This document shows positions 60,475-64,000 of a DNA stretch of 64,000 bases, one piece after another. The position numbers were made by a program, and so were the translations under genes. This DNA comes from CALESS01 sp041741455. Its GTDB lineage: Bacteria; Chloroflexota; Anaerolineae; Anaerolineales; Anaerolineaceae. The stretch lies in contig JBGSJZ010000108.1 of NCBI GenBank assembly GCA_041741455.1, forward strand, positions 1-64,000, written 5' to 3'. Below the pieces are notes generated by a model, which was not told where the DNA came from, did not search any database, and saw only the letters and a list, made by a program, of their open reading frames with translations. Position 1 is the stretch's first letter, and each line of letters starts with the position of its first letter.

Positions 60475-60987
60475 TTATACTGAATCTGGAGGTCCAGCGG
60501 ATGAATCCGGAAAACTGGATAATTCAGCCAGGTGGGCGTTGGTTAGACCCAGCAGTGATTTGACAGAAAGACGAATATTTAGCCCGCGTTGGCCCCCAGA
60601 GATATGGATTTCCAGGTATTGTTCCGCTGTACGATCCAGCAACATTTGAAAGCCACGTTGCAGCAGCGCCAGGGGAGAGATGCCTCCCACTTCCAATCCG
60701 GTCATGGATTCCGCTTCCTTTTGGGTTGCCAATCTGACTTTTTTTTCGTTGACAGCCACTGCCACCAACTTCAAATCTACTTCTCGATCCCCCGGAATGA
60801 TGGCAAGGATAGGCTTGCCGGGTTTTTCACGAAGTAGAACGATTGACTTAAACACCTGGCGGGCGGGGATGCCCAACAAGTTGGCAGTTTCCAGGGCACC
60901 CAGCTTTTCTGAAGGAAGCTCAAAGGCTGAAAAAGCAATTTTCCTGGATTGTAGAAGGCGGGTTACATTATTTGTGATTTTGCTCAT
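60475..60987 (-). CDS. ybaK: YbaK/EbsC-type Cys-tRNA(Pro) deacylase
   Basis: 170 residues from ATG 60987. The YbaK fold is marked by ALETANLLGIPARQVFKSIV, ILAIIPGDREVDLKLVAVAV and KVRLATQKEAESMTGLEVGG, then ISPLAL. It hydrolyses mischarged tRNA, chiefly Cys-tRNA(Pro), in trans. The start lies 20 nt inside the end of the PHP gene, with a poor ribosome binding site, so expression is probably coupled. No later start would keep the domain whole. Confidence 0.92.
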   Translation of the reverse strand: MSKITNNVTRLLQSRKIAFSAFELPSEKLGALETANLLGIPARQVFKSIVLLREKPGKPILAIIPGDREVDLKLVAVAVNEKKVRLATQKEAESMTGLEVGGISPLALLQRGFQMLLDRTAEQYLEIHISGGQRGLNIRLSVKSLLGLTNAHLAELSSFPDSSAGPPDSV

Positions 60988-62053
60988 TGGTTGATCGCAA
61001 GTAGATTGGATTGCTGAAGATCCAGGCTCTGCGTTTGCCTTTGAAGTGTACATAACATTCCACCCGGTAGACACCGGGTTTGGAAGCCAGAAAGGTACAG
61101 ATTTCCTGATTTTTCCAACGCTTAATGGGTTCACCATCGCATAACAATTGACATTCACATTCATCTGGCAGGCGAATCTGGAATGTCACCCCGGAGGTAT
61201 AGTTTGTTTCATCACCCATGATCAAGGTTTGGTCTTGAGCATGACCGGAAAAGCGGAAACCCCTGGTCGGCATTGGAAGATCGTAACCGATGAAACAATT
61301 TCCTTTTTTTAAAGCCGCCAGGACCATTCGGCGATCATCTGCCAGGTTGCCGCTCAAGACAGAGGGGGTTATTAAATGGGTGTTAACCGCTTTGAAATGA
61401 AACTCGTATGGGTAGATGCGCTTACGCAACGGTCCAAGTCTCATGTGCAAGGCATGAGCGTCGGCGCCACCGATGGCTACGATGCGTTTCCCGCTGCGAG
61501 TGAGCTCATCCCACTTTTGTACGGTGGGTAAAGGAGGGCGGGTTGCCAGCCAATTTGGGAAAAAGGCATAGAAGATGGCCTGAATTTTCGATTTCGCATT
61601 GACTTTCAACTCACTGAAACCATTCCAGAGTTCCAGGCCGGTATAATTGGTTACAGACCAATCTTCCCAGGAGATATCCGGCTCATGGAAGGAGGGGAGG
61701 GCAGGGTCCGTCGGGTGAGCCAGAAAACATAAGCCGCCGGCAGCATTGACCTGGTCGATCAATTGTTGCGGGTTGCTGGCAAACTGTGTCATCTCCCGGC
61801 CTGCCCCAAAAACAAGCATATGGTTTTTCTGAGGAAGGCGATTACGGTCGTGAATTTCTTCGCCAACCATCAATAGTACTTGCCGGTTCGCATCGGAATA
61901 GTACCCATCCAGGCCATGCACATAAACATTATGATCCGTCACCAGCAAGACGTCCAATCCAGATTTCAGGCCGATGTTCCCCAGCTCAGCATGAGATCCA
62001 GTCCCATCCGAATAGGTGGTGTGCATGTGTAGATTGAGAATTAATTCTTCCAT
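60968..62053 (-). CDS. PHP-domain metal-dependent phosphoesterase
   Basis: 361 residues. The PHP motifs are NLHMHTTYSDGTG (HxHxxYSDG), DVLLVTDHN, LCFLAHPTDPA and IGGADAHALHM. A C-terminal domain of about 100 residues after residue 260 looks beta-rich (GVTFQIRLPDECECQLLCDG). It is probably a phosphatase or nuclease of unknown substrate, distinct from the fragment at 2-301. The closest SD-like stretch is AGAG about 10 nt upstream. It is divergent from secG. Confidence 0.88.
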   Translation of the reverse strand: MEELILNLHMHTTYSDGTGSHAELGNIGLKSGLDVLLVTDHNVYVHGLDGYYSDANRQVLLMVGEEIHDRNRLPQKNHMLVFGAGREMTQFASNPQQLIDQVNAAGGLCFLAHPTDPALPSFHEPDISWEDWSVTNYTGLELWNGFSELKVNAKSKIQAIFYAFFPNWLATRPPLPTVQKWDELTRSGKRIVAIGGADAHALHMRLGPLRKRIYPYEFHFKAVNTHLITPSVLSGNLADDRRMVLAALKKGNCFIGYDLPMPTRGFRFSGHAQDQTLIMGDETNYTSGVTFQIRLPDECECQLLCDGEPIKRWKNQEICTFLASKPGVYRVECYVHFKGKRRAWIFSNPIYLRSTNEQNHK

Positions 62054-62108
62054 GAAGGGTTGACTCTTCGTTGAGATTTTGATCGATGTTTAATTTTTGA
62101 TTTCTGGT

Positions 62109-62138
62109 TGACGATTCCGGGTGTACACAGGTATAATT
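62109..62138 (+). promoter_or_regulatory. secG promoter
   Basis: TTGACG (62109-62114), an 18-bp spacer and TATAAT (62133-62138), 31 bp before the GTG start. Confidence 0.75.
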
Positions 62139-62168
62139 TCGTCTGTTATTCAACTCAGGAGGTTGAGC

Positions 62169-62396
62169 GTGGAACTTACAGGATATTTTGATATAGCGTT
62201 AATTATAACGTCAATCGCTTTGATTGCTATGGTGATCCTGCAAAACAAAGGCGTTAGCCTTGGGAGTTTTGCCGGCCAAGATTCCGGTGGCGTTTTCACT
62301 GCCCGCCGTGGAATTGAAAAGACCATCTTCTGGATTACGATTGTCTTGAGCATCGTTTTTGTTGTTCTGACACTGGTAACTGTCATTATTAGCTGA
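62169..62396 (+). CDS. secG: Preprotein translocase subunit SecG
   Basis: 75 residues starting with GTG 62169 (AGGAGG 6 nt upstream). Two membrane helices (about 7-24 and 50-72) surround the conserved loop LQNKGVSLGSFAGQDSGGVF, TARRG. It is the small nonessential subunit of SecYEG. It has its own promoter and terminator. Confidence 0.95.
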   Translation: MELTGYFDIALIITSIALIAMVILQNKGVSLGSFAGQDSGGVFTARRGIEKTIFWITIVLSIVFVVLTLVTVIIS

Positions 62397-62436
62397 TTGA
62401 AACAAACTTCTGGTTTGAAAATTCAAAGAATTACCA

Positions 62437-62470
62437 GGGCGTCTTGTCCTCAGGGGTGAGCGCCCTTTTC
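62437..62470 (+). terminator. Terminator after secG
   Basis: AGGGCG (62437-62442) pairs with CGCCCT (62462-62467), then TTT. The loop is long (19 nt) and itself holds a small CCTC/GGGG pairing. It lies 15 bp before the next start. Confidence 0.65.
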
Positions 62471-62484
62471 GTATTATGAGACTA

Positions 62485-64000
62485 TGAAAAAATTACGCTG
62501 GCAACTCATCATCATTTTCCTGACAGGCCTGGTCGTTGGTATTTTGCTTTTTACCGAACAGCAGCCTGTTACAACTACACAAAAGACCCCTGAACCTGTC
62601 CAGGGTGGGATCTATACTGAGGCTTTGATAGGAACTCCCCAACGGTTAAATCCATTGTTGGATTTTTACAATACGACCGATCGGGATATCAATCGTTTGA
62701 TCTTCAGCAGCCTGGTGAAGTTTGACGGACGAGGGCTGCCGGTTGGTGATCTGGCGGATACCTGGGGTGTCAGCAAGGACGGTACCATCTACAACCTGAC
62801 CTTGAAAGAAGACTTGCGCTGGCAGGATGGAAAACCGCTGACTGCATCCGATGTGGCATTTACCATCCAGATGATGCAAATTGGCGGGGAGATTGTGCCA
62901 GCAGATATCCAGGCGTTTTGGAATGAGATTGAGGTTGCAGCCCTGGACGAAATCACTCTTCAATTCCGCCTGCCAGAACCATTTGCACCATTCATGGATT
63001 ACTTGACTTTTGGAATCCTTCCACAGCATATATTGGGAGATTTAAGTTTTGAAGAAATGGTGGATGCGCCATTCAACCTGCAGCCGGTTGGCAGCGGTCC
63101 CTACCGGTTTGAACGCTGGATAACGGATAACGGTAAAATCCAGGGGGTTGCTTTGGTTGGATCTGAAACATATTACGATAGCAAACCCTTCATTGAGCAA
63201 ATTGTGTTTCAATTCTATCCTTCCACGGAAGACGCGTTTGCAGCTTATCAATCCGGCAAAGTGATGGGAATTGGCTCTGTGGATTCGGCTATTCTGCAAA
63301 AAGTATTGGCTGAACGGAACATAAACGTATATACCAGCAGAAGCCCTGAGATGGCCATGATCCTTTTCAACCTTGGAAATGATGAAGTAAATTTTCTGCA
63401 GGATGTGAATGTTCGCAAGGCGCTCTACCATGGCATCCAACGCCAAAAGATTGTTGACCAGGTGTTGCAGGGCCAGGCCATTCAGGCGCATGGGCCGATC
63501 CTGCCTGGCATCTGGGCCGCCTATGATGGGCTGCCAGTGTTTGAGTACGACCCAGACCTGGCCCAGCAATTACTAAAAGACGCGGGATTTGAGCTTCCTG
63601 CGGAGGGAGAAGCGATCCTCAAAAAAGATGATCGCATCCTGGCTTTCACCCTTTTATATCCGGATGATGAAGAACATCGCCTGGCGGCTGAAATGCTGCA
63701 AGCATTCTGGGAGGATTTGAATATCCAGGTGATGATCGAAGGTATCACCTATGACCAATTAATCAATGAGCGCCTGGCCAACCGAGATTATCAGGTAGCA
63801 TTAGTAGATTTGAACCTGGCTCAATCACCCGATCCCGACCCCTACCCGTTCTGGGATACGGCGATGGCGGAAAACGGCCAGAATTACACCCAGTGGGATA
63901 ACCGGATCGCCAGTGAATACCTTGAACAGGCCCGCATCACCGTAGATTTCGCCGAACGCGAGCGGTTGTATCGGAATTTTCAAATCCTCTTTATTCAGGA
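62485..64000 (+). CDS. ABC transporter substrate-binding protein, family 5 (3' truncated by window)
   Basis: 505 codons are in the window without a stop. MKKLRWQLIIIFLTGLVVGI is an N-terminal signal or anchor; no lipobox Cys is seen, so it may be an uncleaved anchor. The SBP_bac_5 pattern is clear: IGTPQRLNPLLDFYNTTDRD, LRWQDGKPLTASDVAFTIQM, NLQPVGSGPYRFERW and VRKALYHGIQRQKIVDQVLQ. Such proteins deliver peptides, nickel or oligosaccharides to an ABC permease; the substrate cannot be told. Permease and ATPase genes would be expected beyond the window. Confidence 0.92.

Noticed and set aside
60988..61164. Longer N-terminus for the YbaK-type protein
   Set aside because: The extra residues would be read inside the PHP gene in another frame and do not match the family; ATG 60987 gives the normal length.

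Overview
The window reads as a chromosomal segment of a Gram-positive-like (monoderm) bacterium, most probably of the phylum Chloroflexota, class Anaerolineae. That is an inference from gene content and order: a KimA-type potassium permease with two RCK proteins, a T-box before a long-type ileS, FhaA/FhaB next to a SEDS gene, an rpmH-rnpA-yidD-yidC-jag cluster, many lipoproteins, and no outer-membrane genes. No rRNA gene, dnaA, phage gene or CRISPR array was seen. Most genes have clear Shine-Dalgarno sites, and many overlap by 4 nt (ATGA).

Region 1 (1-11.7 kb) is accessory in character. It opens with the end of a PHP-domain gene and tRNA-Leu(UAA). A stretch with few genes follows, carrying two families of palindromic repeats. 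Between the repeats lie a secreted protein with seven propeller-like repeats (+ strand) and, convergent to it, a two-gene operon of giant proteins (1,430 and 1,218 residues) of no family I can name. Both units have good promoters at their outer ends, with dyads near the start site that share the 10-mer GACAAATACA. This is the best candidate for an undescribed system.

Region 2 (11.7-25.8 kb) is metabolic and housekeeping: mtnA with a zinc-ribbon protein and a DUF6159 membrane protein, proC, an rRNA-methyltransferase-like gene, a MalY/PatB C-S lyase, a DUF218 protein, a cold-shock protein, a tight run of methyltransferase-TPR-lipoprotein-mtaB-GH13 glucosidase, and an L-lactate dehydrogenase with a palindrome in its promoter.

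Region 3 (25.9-34.5 kb) holds a potassium uptake operon (kimA-like plus two RCK proteins) behind a consensus promoter. Next is rpmH-rnpA-yidD-[PQQ-propeller lipoprotein]-yidC-jag, ended by a strong terminator, then a pyrimidine-nucleoside phosphorylase.

Region 4 (34.5-54.3 kb) runs T-box/ileS, lspA, rluD, threonine aldolase, purine nucleoside phosphorylase, a membrane-bound HTH protein with a multi-TM sensor, rpsA-ftsK, a CDP-alcohol phosphatidyltransferase, lgt, an ABC exporter whose permease is fused to a SpoIIM domain, an MBL hydrolase, an HNH nuclease and a TIGR01777 epimerase.

Region 5 (54.3-64 kb) begins with tyrS. Its leader contains a nine-codon frame with three consecutive Tyr codons ahead of an intrinsic terminator, which suggests attenuation. 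On the minus strand lie a PHP hydrolase, a YbaK-type deacylase, FhaA, FhaB, mtnP and a SEDS polymerase fused to a transpeptidase-like domain that lacks the catalytic motifs. The window ends with secG and the start of a peptide/oligosaccharide ABC transporter substrate-binding protein.
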